Shown here: positions 36,731 through 47,169 of the stretch, one piece after another
How the letters are laid out: each line of letters opens with the position of its first letter
Numbering within the stretch: position 1 is the stretch's first letter
NCBI GenBank assembly: GCA_025201705.1
Contig: MU616631.1
Coordinates: forward strand, 1 to 64,000
Direction of reading: 5' to 3'
DNA from: Dissophora ornata
Lineage: Eukaryota > Mortierellomycota > Mortierellomycetes > Mortierellales > Mortierellaceae
Length of the DNA: 64,000 nt
Translations under genes and position numbers: made by a program
The notes under the pieces: model-generated
Told to the model about the DNA's origin: nothing
Database searches by the model: none
What the model saw: the letters and a program-made list of their open reading frames with translations, nothing else

Positions 36731-37468
36731 TTTCGATGTTGCGACGCTGTTGATCGATTGGAACACGATTTTGTCTCTTCTTTCCTTCCTGTGCTTGTCG
36801 TCACGATCAGAATTCTAGCAGAGATCGGACAGAGGATCGTTGATTAGGCGGCTAATTCGTATGGTGGAGGCACGATCTCAACCACTGATCAGGTGTCAGT
36901 TGGTCCAGTCCGGGTTACCTTGCAACGGTTGGCGTTGGACCTCGTTTTGCAGTGTGGGTGTAGACAAAAAAATGACTGAAGCGTTCAAGAATGATCAACG
37001 GAAGGCTCGATGGATCTGCATGCGCTGGGGGGTCGCGATGTTGGTGATGTTACAGTTGCAGCAGCAGGTCAAGATCTAGGTTGGTATGGAATGAAGGGCA
37101 ATGGGGTTCAGAAATGACAATGCAGTGTGGACAGGCCGTCAGCAGCATCGAGAAGCAGAGGGAGGAGTGGAGTGCAAAGACAGGGCGAACTCTGGAACCT
37201 GCCTGTGGTAAAAAATGGTAAAAATATATATTTTTATTTTCCTTTTCAGAGAGAGAGACCGGGCAGTGAGATTCGACGGGGATGGACCCACGCGAGGAGG
37301 CAACTGAAAAGAAGGTTTGCATGCGAATGCCAATTGAGCAAGCTCAAATGTCATTCCGGGCCTAGAGACCAGCTTTTCTTCATCGCCTTTGCCACTATTT
37401 CCTCCTTTCTCATTCTTCACCTCCTTTTTCAACAACTCTTGCTCCATCCATTGCCACACCCGAACACA
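36731..37468. other. Intergenic region between RAMA-PHD gene and Crinkler remnant
   Basis: This is the divergent upstream region of the two flanking loci. It becomes pyrimidine-rich on the plus strand from about 37370 to 37465, consistent with the start region of the Crinkler gene. I recognise no gene. Confidence 0.6.
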
Positions 37469-39336
37469 ATGACCGAACCTGTTCTGTCTTGTTGCTCAAG
37501 AGCCCTTGTCCTTCTCGGTCCTCTGATACTGTCGATGATCTCAAGGAACTCATCAAGACTAAAAAAGACCAACGCCTTGAGCGACATCAATGCAAACAAG
37601 CTCATTCTCTGGCGCGTCTCCCTTCCTGTCACTTCGGACAAGCTCAAGCCAATCTTCCTAGTCGATATTGAATCCAAGACCGAACTCGACCCAACAGATG
37701 ACATCAGAGATGTCATAGAAGAGGAGCCGCCCAAGAAAACAATCCACGCCATCGTCCAGCGACCTCGTCCAGGTAACGCAAACGCCCCTTGTCCTCATTA
37801 TTCGTACCTCACTCATGAGCGTTCAGGGTTACTATCCTATTCACTTCCACTCCTGACATCGTTGTGCAGACCTCATGTCGGAGTTTGATGTGTGCTATAC
37901 GTGGTGATCAGCGAAGCTCCTCACACAACTCAATTTCGGTAACACCTTCGTCGGTTCAGTCCTGGAAAGGCTCCTTGAACAGTGTTGGCAGCATGGAGCT
38001 GGATCGAACCCCACGATACCATCGTCCACGGTTTAGGGAGAATAGGACGTTTAGACCAGAAGCAATGCTTCACGATCTGTACTCTCAGGACGTTGGATCG
38101 GTACAAGCCTTGCCTCCTTTTGCAGACATCACCAACATTATGAGCCTCCCACATGGTATTCCTAGTTTGCTTGAGAGCAGGAGGTGATCCCAATGCACCA
38201 GATTCAGTTCTCTTCCCCATTGAGATCAAGAGACCCGCTCTCCTACGGCCGGCAGATTTTGTGGGTGATTATAGGGCGCAGGAGCAGGCTAGTGTAGCAA
38301 TAAGTCCGGTACGCGCACTCAAGCAGATCTTTGGGTACATGCGCCTCAACGGATATCAATATGGTGTGCTATCGACCTACGAGCAAACATGGTTCCTCAG
38401 GCGAGAAGGACGATCGCCTTCGATCGTACAGAGCCTTCTCTCCTTCAGTGTTACCTGTGGTTCGTGAGTGTAGAGGCCGTGAGTAGTTTCTAGGATCTGG
38501 GGTCAGGGGATCAGGGGGTCAGGGGTCGGAGAGGTGAGGGTGGAAAAGCTGCTTTATTATGATCTTGCCAGATCGGTTCTTATATAGTATTATCATGTGG
38601 CGAGGTGGAAGAGACTCTCGTAGATGAGAATCGACCCGACGACAAGCGAAAGCAAGACGACAGTCAGTACAAACCAAAGAAGAGTCGATTCAAGGACTCA
38701 TATCCTCCATATAGGTTGACACGCATTTGTTGGTGTTTCAAGCCAACTCGTAATCAACGCTTCTCATGAAAACAACCTAGGTTGGATCCTCTCAAGACGC
38801 GATCAAGATCCAAGGATACCTCTCAGGTGGTTGTGCCCACTTTTGACAGCATGGAGCTGATCTCGCACGGTGAGCACGCGCAAACTTACAAAGCATCATG
38901 GCAAGGCTGTGGCGTTGTTGTGAAGAAGTGCGACATCTGGAACGAACGCCCAGTGATGGAGGAGCTGAAGCATGAGGCAGAGATTTACCATACGCTGCGA
39001 AATCTTCAGGGGCAATGCATTCCCAAGCTGAAGATCGCAGGAATAGCGGATGGTATGGAGATGATCTTGGTGACCAACTATGTAGGGACCGACGTCCGCT
39101 AGGAACGTTTGGAGGAATCTGGCCAGGAGAAGACCCGGGCGGCACTGTCTGCTATCCACGATTTAGGGGTCGTTCATGGCGACATCCTGCCACAGAACAT
39201 TGTCGTGCAGCGTGATGGACCGAATGCCCGGTTCTATTTCGTGGACTTTGGATCGTCGTGGATAGCTGCGGACCAGACCGACCGTCAGTGGGATACAGAT
39301 ATTCTGGAGAGATTGCTGCAAGACATGACTGCGTAA
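37469..39336 (+). pseudogene. Crinkler (CRN)-type effector remnant: CRN header, PD-(D/E)XK-like region, protein-kinase-like domain
   Basis: The start at 37469 opens a Crinkler-like N-terminus, but its pieces lie in different frames: NLFCLVAQEPLSFSV, then SDTVDDLKELIKTKK, then TNALSDINANKLILWRVSLP and ending IHAIVQRPRP before a good donor at 37772 and acceptor at 37869. Frame breaks therefore occur at least twice, one within an A6 run near 37565. A nuclease-like segment follows at 38195-38455 (LFPIEIKRP, RALKQIFGYMRLNGYQYGVL). A stop lies after CYLWFVSVEAV at about 38510. A kinase-like part (38782-39336: GCGVVVKK, HDLGVVHGDILPQNI, FVDFGSSW) is split by a TAG at 39100. CRN proteins with REase-type and kinase-type C-termini are known from oomycetes and Mortierellomycotina as secreted or host-directed effectors or conflict proteins. 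This copy appears inactive. Confidence 0.75.
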
Positions 39337-40685
39337 ATTGGCGGCCTTGAAGCTGGATCCCACGACCAGCAGCGCGTCGTTATTAGCTGAAGCAATATTA
39401 GTAGCCTAGTCCCCCCATCTATTATTCCATGTGCACCCAAAAATAAAACTAGGCTCTTCATGTGTCCCTCCTCTAGTCTATCCCACTTTGTCAAAAGACA
39501 AGTCGGGTCAACGAATGTCAATGTGATGGTATTGTTCACTTCGTTTGTGCCAAAGGACGGGCATCCGACGACTCTTCCCATTTCTCCTCCAACGCCTCAG
39601 CGAAGCCTTTGCAATGTAGATCTGATGATATTGTGAGTCCATTTGCCCAAACCTATGCTCCCAAAGCTCTTTAGTCTCCTATCTCGTTTTCGCTTGCTTA
39701 CTTTTTGAACAAAATAAGACTGGAAGGACTCGTGCAAACACGACAGCTTAATCTTTGACGAAACTGCTCAAGACCGACACCAATGACGGCCTTGTTGCCG
39801 ATATCGAAGGACAAAAAAGCAACGCCGCAATGAACGCTTGGGCTGCCGCAAGCCATTTGTCGCTCCTCCCATTAGCGTGTTTTTAGGACGGAAGAAAAAA
39901 AGGTTGGTGTCTTTTTTTTTTTTGACATCAAGTTCTGTTTTTGAAAGTCAAGGTGTAGCTCGTACGAACAACAAATCTAAGAATAAATTGGCTGGTGCGT
40001 TTAACCCGGACCCTTGCTGCCCTTCGTGGGGGCGAGCTCAAGGAAGTCTATCACTCCTAGGTACTGCAAACCCTTGAGGCTCGTTAGCACAGCCCGATCG
40101 GCAACTCGGGGGTCTGGTTACTCGCCAGGGCACTGACCATTCTCGTGCTCCGTCAGAGACTTGCCGCATAAACGCTCGTTCGCTCGAGGGCTCTGGCCGT
40201 ATCTCAACACCCACGGTCGCGCTTGTTGACCCTCTGGTCGGTTCCGCTTCTTCTTCTCCATGACCCTGTTGGATTGTTCCCATGCCACCGTTGCTGTGAC
40301 CTTGGTCTCCATAGACGCTCGCGGGCCTCCTTCTCCATCACCTGGTTCCATCCTTTGATCTTTTCCGGTATCCCTTGCTTTGTGTCTACCATTCCTTGAC
40401 CTTGAACTTTTTCCTTTTCTTACTGCAGCCCCTTGATCTTTTCCGGATATATTTTTTTTGGCGCATCTAGTTAAGTAGACCCCTGGTGTGTTGAGCCCCC
40501 TTGTGCTACCCGAAACGGAATATGTCGACTGCATACGCGTTGCGTCGCCGTTAGACGATATGTCGGTCTGTGGTCGGTAGATTTGGTGGATTGTCGGTGG
40601 ATTGGGAGCGGCAGCTTGGTTTTCTCATTTTCTCGTGGCCAAATGACAACAACACGATTTGTCTAGTCTGTTTTACCACCCTTTC
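39337..40685. other. Gene-poor stretch with possible mobile-element debris
   Basis: No intact gene is visible. About 39750-39880 reads LKTDTNDGLVADIEG-like on the plus strand, without identity. The minus strand of 40118-40534 has a 138-codon Arg/Lys/Gly-rich frame resembling retroelement gag sequence in composition only. I found no terminal repeats or polymerase motifs, so a transposon origin is a suspicion and not a call. Confidence 0.35.
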
Positions 40686-40686
40686 A

Positions 40687-40697
40687 CATATATAAAG
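40687..40697 (+). promoter_or_regulatory. TATA-box-like element upstream of the Cys-rich secreted protein
   Basis: CATATATAAAG sits about 300 bp upstream of the ATG at 40999. A possible 5'-UTR intron (GTAAGG at 40866 to CTAG ending at 40964) would shorten the mature leader to about 200 nt. Both are inferred from sequence only; the element could alternatively be part of a transposon long terminal repeat. Confidence 0.4.
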
Positions 40698-40998
40698 AAG
40701 CTACATCTACCTAGCTAGCATCTTGCACCAACACACATCTGATCCTTCCTCAAGACTCTGGAATCGCAACAGAGTTCCCAACGCTCGCAAGAACCGTCGC
40801 AACAGCCGCCCACAAAGACCTGCACAACACCCCCCACACGCCTTAACATTCTTGACAAGACTCTTGTAAGGCTATATGACAGAACTTCTGCTATTACACT
40901 CAAGGGGCAGCGGCAGCATTTCGTAACTGACGACTCCCCTTTTTTACTTCCACTTTATTTCTAGCCTTTTATTACCACCGAATTGCAAGAGAACTACG

Positions 40999-41379
40999 AT
41001 GTTCACACGTCACCCACGAAACACTTCAGCATGGCGCGCCCTCTTTAACAAATCGGGCCGTTTCCTAGCAGTTTTGCTGATACTTTGCTTGTGTATCACA
41101 AGCGCTAAGGCAACTGAAGATTGCTTAGTTGACCAAACCGAGGAGTGTTGCATAGCTCTGTGTGAAATGGGTTTGGGCTCCTACGTGTGTGTGAACCATT
41201 TCGACTGTACCAGGATCCTCCAGAACGAGAAGTTTTTTGAGTGTGTTGCTCGGAGGAAGTGCCTGCAGTGGTCTGACCCGAGGTGCGAAGGTCACAAAGC
41301 GGACGAGGTGACAGGCCCCCTTCATTGTTTTTGTCGAGAGTATGACATACGTTGTAGTGACTTGGTTCCGCAGGCGTAG
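40999..41379 (+). CDS. Small secreted cysteine-rich protein (effector-like)
   Basis: The 126-aa product has a basic N-terminus and a hydrophobic segment (FLAVLLILCLCITSAKA) typical of a signal peptide, with cleavage probable before TEDC. The mature ~85 residues contain 12 cysteines, suggesting six disulfides (EDC, ECC, ALC, YVC, FDC, FEC, RKC, RC, HCFC, RC). I recognise no named family. No transmembrane segment follows, so secretion is likely. Its position 1.7 kb from the Crinkler remnant and beside possible mobile DNA fits an accessory, fast-evolving locus. Role as an effector, antimicrobial or surface protein is inference. The first ATG is used, and no intron is needed in the coding part. 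Confidence 0.7.
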   Translation: MFTRHPRNTSAWRALFNKSGRFLAVLLILCLCITSAKATEDCLVDQTEECCIALCEMGLGSYVCVNHFDCTRILQNEKFFECVARRKCLQWSDPRCEGHKADEVTGPLHCFCREYDIRCSDLVPQA

Positions 41380-41790
41380 TTGCTTCGGCACTACATATTT
41401 CAAAAAGGTTCCGCATGCGCGACTCTTTCGAAGCCGAAGCGTAGTTTGAAGCGTAGTTTTTTTTTTTTAAAAAATATATTCCCACCGGTTTACTTTTCGC
41501 TGGTTACAAGGCACCATGTAATCCTTGTCCTCGTCCACCTCTTCGTCTCGCTCTCCCAATCCGCCAACTCTTACTTGCTCGACCAACCTGCAAGAGTGGA
41601 TGTCGACACACACATGAGAAAAGCGACGTGCTTTTTCTCATATCTATGAAGGTCCACTGAGTATATGGTGATAGCGAAAGAGGAAGAAGAAAGAGAATTG
41701 GGCAGATCTGGACCAGGACATGGTCGTCGTCTTGCTAGCCATTGCCATATCTAGTTGTTCGCATGGGTATTCATTGCTCTCCTCTTTCCG
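41380..41790. other. Convergent intergenic region
   Basis: It separates the 3' ends of the Cys-rich protein gene and the unknown minus-strand gene. I see only an A/T-rich patch near 41460-41480 and no gene. Confidence 0.6.
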
Positions 41791-43745
41791 TCAAGAACCG
41801 GGCTTAAGTATATTTCTCAAATATATACTATCAAAGTGAAACCTCGTCAGCGCCGCTTTGGCGAGTTTTTTTGGCGAAGAAAGAGTACGGGTGGGGATAG
41901 GTGGAGTAGAAGGGCGACTTAGCCCAGACATAACGTCCTCGAGTTCTTCAACACTGGGATTGGACCAGTCCTCCACCAGCTTTGCCATTTCTTCCATGCG
42001 TTTCCTGAGCAGCAAAAACTTTGTCACCACGACCAAAATTCTGCGGATGCTCGTATCTGTCCATTTTGACGGAACTGAGATGGCATGTTCTCGCCTCAGA
42101 CGGTAGTAACGACCTTTCAGATTCCCCATTGAAACAAATTCAACTCGCAATCCAGACACAAGGAGTCCATATACTTGCAGCGTGTCCTTGACCTCGCTTG
42201 CCCGGTAAGATTGGCTATAAATATGGTCAAACATGTCTTTCAGAAGCTTTGCAAGCTTCCTTCCATCTTTCAAGACCTTGGTCCCCGTGGCGCCGTCATC
42301 TACCTTTCCTATCTCCATCGCACCAATCTCGCTCCGGGTCTTTCTGCATGCGATCAGACCATCGATTTTGTTGCCTTGAGCGTGGCGGGTATCAAGCTCG
42401 CGACCCTTATTCTTGCGATGGGATGAAGCACTTGAGCAAACCTCGCCAGGCTCATACTCCAGCCACTCACTATCACCAACAAGGAGCTTGACAAAGATTG
42501 CCCAGACTTCTGTTGCATACCATGACTCGGATTGCGATTCAGGGAGGCTGTTATTGTGATCCTCGTAAAGACAGGACAGACACAGTAGGACGCGATACAG
42601 CACCTTGCGGAATCCATCAAGTTCACGCTGTACCACCGTGGTGGGTAAATTGTCTTGGCCAGGATGCTTCCATCCATGACTCAGTTGATCCTGCAATGCT
42701 TCCGGGGCTAATGAGTACCGTAAAATCTCCTCTCGCATCCATTCTGATAGCAATGGTACTGACAATCCAGTATCATGAGAGTCGACAAAAGCCTGGAAAT
42801 GGGCTTGATCCTCTTCTTCAAAGCACTGCATAACTGACCCTGTTTGGTCCAAAATAAACGAATGCAGTGTTGACTCTACATCTAACATCATCACATGCTG
42901 GTAGATAACCTCGTCGACATTGGTGCCACTTGATAACAGCCATGGCGCTCCGCGGTACTCTTTGAAATTAGTCGCAAATTCGGCTCTCATACGATCCAGC
43001 GTTCCTGGTGTAAGGATGCTGCTGGACACAGAGGATGACGACGATGATGACTTTGATATCGGTGATGACAACGTCGACTGCTGCAAAGGCGGAGATTCCA
43101 AAGGGACAGAGGCTACGCACAAGCACATGCAAAATGCCAGTTACTTGACGATCACAAAGACATTCAGCTGGACAGACCTCTTACAAATCCTTTACCTTGC
43201 ATTGTTAGCTCCTTGACTTTCTGCTTTGTGAGAAGGGGTGCCCGCTCCGCTACATCCTTCCACTCGCAGAGACCACACGCTCTGAAGAGTGCCATCCAAC
43301 CATTCCACTCCTTGCTGACTATTGCTGGCTTATCACTGGTGTCCATAGCACGAAATTCAATATAGCCCTCGATTGAAAGGTCCGCTGGATTTGGCAACTC
43401 TAGAAAATATTTGGCACCAGTCCTGCTTGACCGGAGTAGTCTGGCGACTGATGTCGAAGCTACATCATCACTATCATTACCTGCAATGGTTGTTGATGCA
43501 GATATTTCGCCACTTACAGTGGTTAGTGATGCCTTGTCACTGGCTTTGCGCTTGGCCACTACTATATCACTATAAAATATATTGAAAATGTAATGGTTAT
43601 TAACAGCAACAGCACCGACCATCTTGTGTGCCAAAACTCGCGCCAAAAAAGAGGTTGTCTGTATCAGGAGAATTGAGTCGAGCACCTCCTCTTTAGAAGC
43701 AAAGGACAGTGCAAGAAAGTTGTGAGTCCTTGTTGCACTGGTCAT
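41791..43745 (-). CDS. Uncharacterised two-exon protein
   Basis: Exon 2 (43112-41791) and the upstream exon (ending at 43196) join in phase through an 83-bp intron. With the ATG at 43745 the product is 623 aa. Other starts are possible: the ATG at 43622, or an acceptor at 43570 with an upstream exon. I do not recognise the family. The sequence is mostly ordered-looking and helical: KYFLELPNPADLSIEGYIEF, EWNGWMALFRACGLCEWKDV, then after a Ser-rich linker EFATNFKEYRGAPWLL and a long helical C-terminal half. No signal peptide, membrane segment or catalytic motif is visible. It lies in the accessory-looking island. Its N-terminal coding region overlaps one arm of a local direct repeat, which makes the start uncertain. 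Confidence 0.6.
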
Positions 43746-43860
43746 CGGCGTATTGTGCCTATTTTCCAGACCACCTCCACACAGCACACAAATATTCAAG
43801 CGTGGGATGGGTACTCTGAACCGTCAGCACCGCCTTGCTCGCTCTTTATGTTATATACGG
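43677..43860. repeat. Direct repeat, copy 1
   Basis: This segment is repeated in the same orientation at 44001-44182. The core (GTGCAAGAAAGTTGTGAGTC through GAACCGTCAGCACCGCCTTG, about 130 bp) differs at only a few positions, and similarity fades gradually at both ends. Copy 1 overlaps the 5' coding part of the unknown minus-strand gene. Confidence 0.9.
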
Positions 43861-44000
43861 TTTTGTATTCTCAATACAGGTCCGACTCCAGTGGACAAGT
43901 GCATGTTGCATTCCGTAACAGATGCCAAAGAAATACAACTTCAACCTTTACCAGTGTCTCTCAAGACAAAAGGCAGGTCTGCAAAATGAGAGTTGGCAGA

Positions 44001-44182
44001 ATCGAGCACCACTTTTAAAAGCATGGACAGTGCAAGAAAGTTGTGAGTCCTTGTTGCACTGGTCATCGACGTAATGTGCCTATTATCCAGGCCACCTCCA
44101 CACCGCACACAAATATTCAAGCGTGGGATGGGTACTCTGAACCGTCAGCACCGCCTTGCTCATTCTTACGTCAGATAACCGA
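44001..44182. repeat. Direct repeat, copy 2
   Basis: Second copy of the approximately 180-bp direct repeat, offset by about 325 bp from copy 1. On the minus strand it preserves the same reading NICVLCGGGL-NRH found in copy 1 with some substitutions, so the duplicated piece may derive from an exon. Confidence 0.9.
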
Positions 44183-45045
44183 AGCAAGTCAACACCATTA
44201 CCTTGTCTGTTGGGTGAGTGAGTGAGTTGCATGTCTCAGGAGAGGTGAGCACACCACGTAAGAAATGGGCGCGAAAATTACGTCACAGAAGTGACGAAAC
44301 TCTCACGCCCAGCCCCGAATCTGCAGTTGTAGTGTGTTTGCGGACACACAAAGTTTTACAGTCCCACTAAAAGATCAAACCCAACGGTTAGACTTACTCA
44401 AACGATGTCTTCGTTGTTGTAACAAAGCATCAACAATAGACTTACCGGCCATCAGAGCCATAGGACCGGATTCGCGACCACGTATCGCTTCAACGCGCGG
44501 GGCGAGCCCCAGGTACGCGCTACGGTATTCAAAAGAGGAGAGCTTGGTTAGTCCTCGAACTATCACTCTCACCCCGTCATCCCCGCAAGATAACCTTCCG
44601 TCGCCTATCGCTGTCATCATCACACCGATACACGCACATTGCTGCAACAACGGAACTTTAGTTCACATTTTATTCCGAAACGTACAAAGACAAAAACACA
44701 TCCAATTTTCCTTCTGCAACCTTCTCTGATCCCCCCCTGTCACCGCATTCAATGACTAATATAAGCTCAATCAGCTTAAAGCTAATACAGAAGATGTCGA
44801 CTATGACGTCCCTTGAGGCAGGGAGAAATGCTTTTCCACTCGTCAGCCTTGATGGATACTGGCGTAGCCATGATTGAGGCGCGACGGCATTCCTTTGTTT
44901 GTTTTGTTCCTGGGGATTGAGCTCCTCGGATAAAAATGCCGACCTGTCTCCTATTTCCTTCCTCTCTTCTCGTCCTTTCACATCTTTTCCCCATCTCAGT
45001 TTGTTCCCAGAGTTAGCAAAATAATAAACCCCCCACCCAACGACA
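44183..45045. other. Intergenic region upstream of indoleamine 2,3-dioxygenase
   Basis: Apart from the repeat copy just upstream, I see no gene. The last 100 bp before the dioxygenase start are pyrimidine-rich on the plus strand and likely contain its transcription start. Confidence 0.6.
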
Positions 45046-46192
45046 ATGCTTACAAACGCCGCTTCCCATCAACAAATACAGCCAATTGCGCTGCCAGTCC
45101 TTGAGGACTATCATGTCTCGCCTCAGACAGGGTTTGTCCCATATCCACAGCCTCCGGCTCGATTGACCCAGCCCTATTACCAACCATGGGAAGAGATTAT
45201 GGATCAATTGAACCATTTGATCGATTCGAGACAACTCAGATCTCGTGTAGACCAGGTAAAGAAGAAATCGTGGGACTTTTTTCTTGCCACCAAAAAAAAA
45301 AAAAAAATACTGCAAAAAATGACTAAAAAAAAATAAAATGATGGATTCCTGTGGTCTATTGGGTGTTTGGAATAGATGCCGTTGCTTGACGTGGATCTTT
45401 TGGAGACGAGACAGGAGCAGCAGCGCGCGTATACACTTTTGGGCATCATGGCCCATTCTTACGTCTGGGGCCATGGTCTTGACATTGCTCAGGTACAACA
45501 TATTTGTATAAAAAACATCCCCCCAAAAGAGAGTTCAATCAGATTCTCAAACAAACATTGTATATGCTCCGCAGCACATTCAAAAAAACAACCCTCGCGC
45601 CCAAAAGTTGATTGATTGTCTTTTAAACTTTCTTTTGAAAAATACAACACTAGTCTATTCCGGAATCGCTTGCGGTGCCTTGGCAGGCAGTCTCGGACAA
45701 GGTCGACATCCCACCGGTCTTGACGTATGCCGCGAACAATCTCTGGAACTGGAAACTGAAAGATCCTCAGGGACCCTATACCATTGAGTAATGGATAAGC
45801 GCCGTCTCTATTTTTCTTCTTTGGCTCTCATGTCCATGCTCTACTTCCTACAGCATGTTTTTTCTCATCACACACATTGATTTTTCTTTATAAACCACAG
45901 AAACCTTGAGACATTGTCGACGATGACAGGCACGTACGACGAGACTTGGTTCGATATCGTCTCGGTTGCAGTCGAGATCGAGGGCGGTGCTGCTCTGCAG
46001 CCATTGCTCGACGCCATGAACGCGGTCCGCGAGGACGACATGGAGACTGTGATTGCGAAACTCCATGTAGCCCTGCCTCGTTTGGAGCAAATCGGCAAAA
46101 TCTTGCGTGAGTATCCTCAAATCAATCTTTTCAATTCGATCTTTGATCCCATGGCCATGGCAACAGAGACAACGCCGCGTTTTTCTCTTTTA

Positions 46193-46234
<42 letters not shown>

Positions 46235-46964
46235 GCTCATCTGATTGTTGTTGTTGTTTTCCTAAATAGCACGCATGTTCGAGAAATGCGACCCTGCAGT
46301 CTTCTACTGGAAGATCCGCAAGTTCCTCGCTGGGTCCGAGAACATGGCCGCACTCGGACTTCCCAATGGCCTCGAGTTCAAGGGTGTGAATAATAATGAG
46401 CGCAAACATCACATGGGCGCTACTGGTGGTCAAACTTCCCTCTTCCCAGCCCTTGATCTCATCTTTGGAATCGACCATCACGAAAACTCTCTGGAGAAAA
46501 AGACCCCCAACACTTTGCTCCTCAAGATGAAGGCCTTCATGCCAGGCTCGCACCGCGCGTTTTTAGATCACCTAAGCTCCGTCGCCAACCTCCGCCCATA
46601 CGTTCAATCAAAGTCCCAATCTGATGAGTCAGATAAAGCCAAGGAATTGGTCGCGGCATACGACGCCTGCGTCCAAAAGATCAAGTTGTTCAGAGATTCC
46701 CACATCCAAGTCGTCACACGCTACATTCTGACACAGGCCAAGAGAGGCCCACCCGAGGGTTGGGAGGACTACCGCGTCCAAGTGCCCGCCGCTACGTCTA
46801 CTACTGGCCAGGGACCTGAAAAGCAGAACGGGGAAAAGAAAGACGAGTGCGACGAAGAACCAGCCGTCCAAGGCACTGGAGGAAGTGACTTGATGCCCTT
46901 CCTCAAAAACAGTCGCGACGAGACCAATGCCGCCAAATTGCAAGCCGCTGCTGCTAACAAGTAG
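45046..46964 (+). CDS. IDO: Indoleamine 2,3-dioxygenase
   Basis: Five exons (45046-45255, 45376-45492, 45654-45787, 45901-46106, 46270-46964) give 453 aa. Family motifs run in order: RTGFVP-like QTGFVPYPQPPARL, then SRQLRSRVDQMPLLD, QRAYTLLGIMAHSYVWG, IPESLAVPWQAVS, NNLWNWKLKDP, TGTYDETWFDIVSVAVE, FLAGSENM, GATGGQTSLFPALDLIFGI, MPGSHRAFLDHL. The His pair at about residues 293-294 (GIDHH) is the probable proximal haem ligand region. The enzyme uses haem to oxidise L-tryptophan to N-formylkynurenine, the first step of the kynurenine route to NAD (yeast BNA2). The hydrophilic Lys/Gln-rich tail is disordered. The product is cytosolic by lack of targeting sequence. The fourth intron carries a long TC repeat. 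Confidence 0.93.
46198..46232. repeat. TC dinucleotide repeat in intron 4 of the dioxygenase
   Basis: Perfect TC dinucleotides lie inside the 163-bp intron 46107-46269, upstream of its acceptor. This tract may be length-polymorphic and serves in effect as a long polypyrimidine stretch. Confidence 0.9.
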
Positions 46965-47075
46965 ACCGTTGACCATATTATATATACAGATTCTTTGTCT
47001 TCTTTAGACGCGTCAATCAAAGTGCTTGGTGTGTGTGTGTGAGTTTTTTTTTCTTATCGTAGAAAAAACGAAAAG

Positions 47076-47081
47076 AATAAA
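47076..47081 (+). terminator. AATAAA polyadenylation signal
   Basis: AATAAA lies 112 bp past the dioxygenase stop and 89 bp before the convergent cullin stop. Confidence 0.5.
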
Positions 47082-47169
47082 GTTTTGTTGTTGTGCTCCT
47101 CAATTGCGCAAAAAGAAAAAGAAAAAAACTTCAATCGCAGAGAGGAAAAGCTGCCCCTAGTATGGTCCT

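Noticed and set aside
39285..39581. Minus-strand peptide with a CWSWDPASRPP motif resembling kinase subdomain XI
   Set aside because: It runs antisense to the end of the Crinkler kinase-like region and has no other kinase motifs upstream in its frame; likely coincidence.
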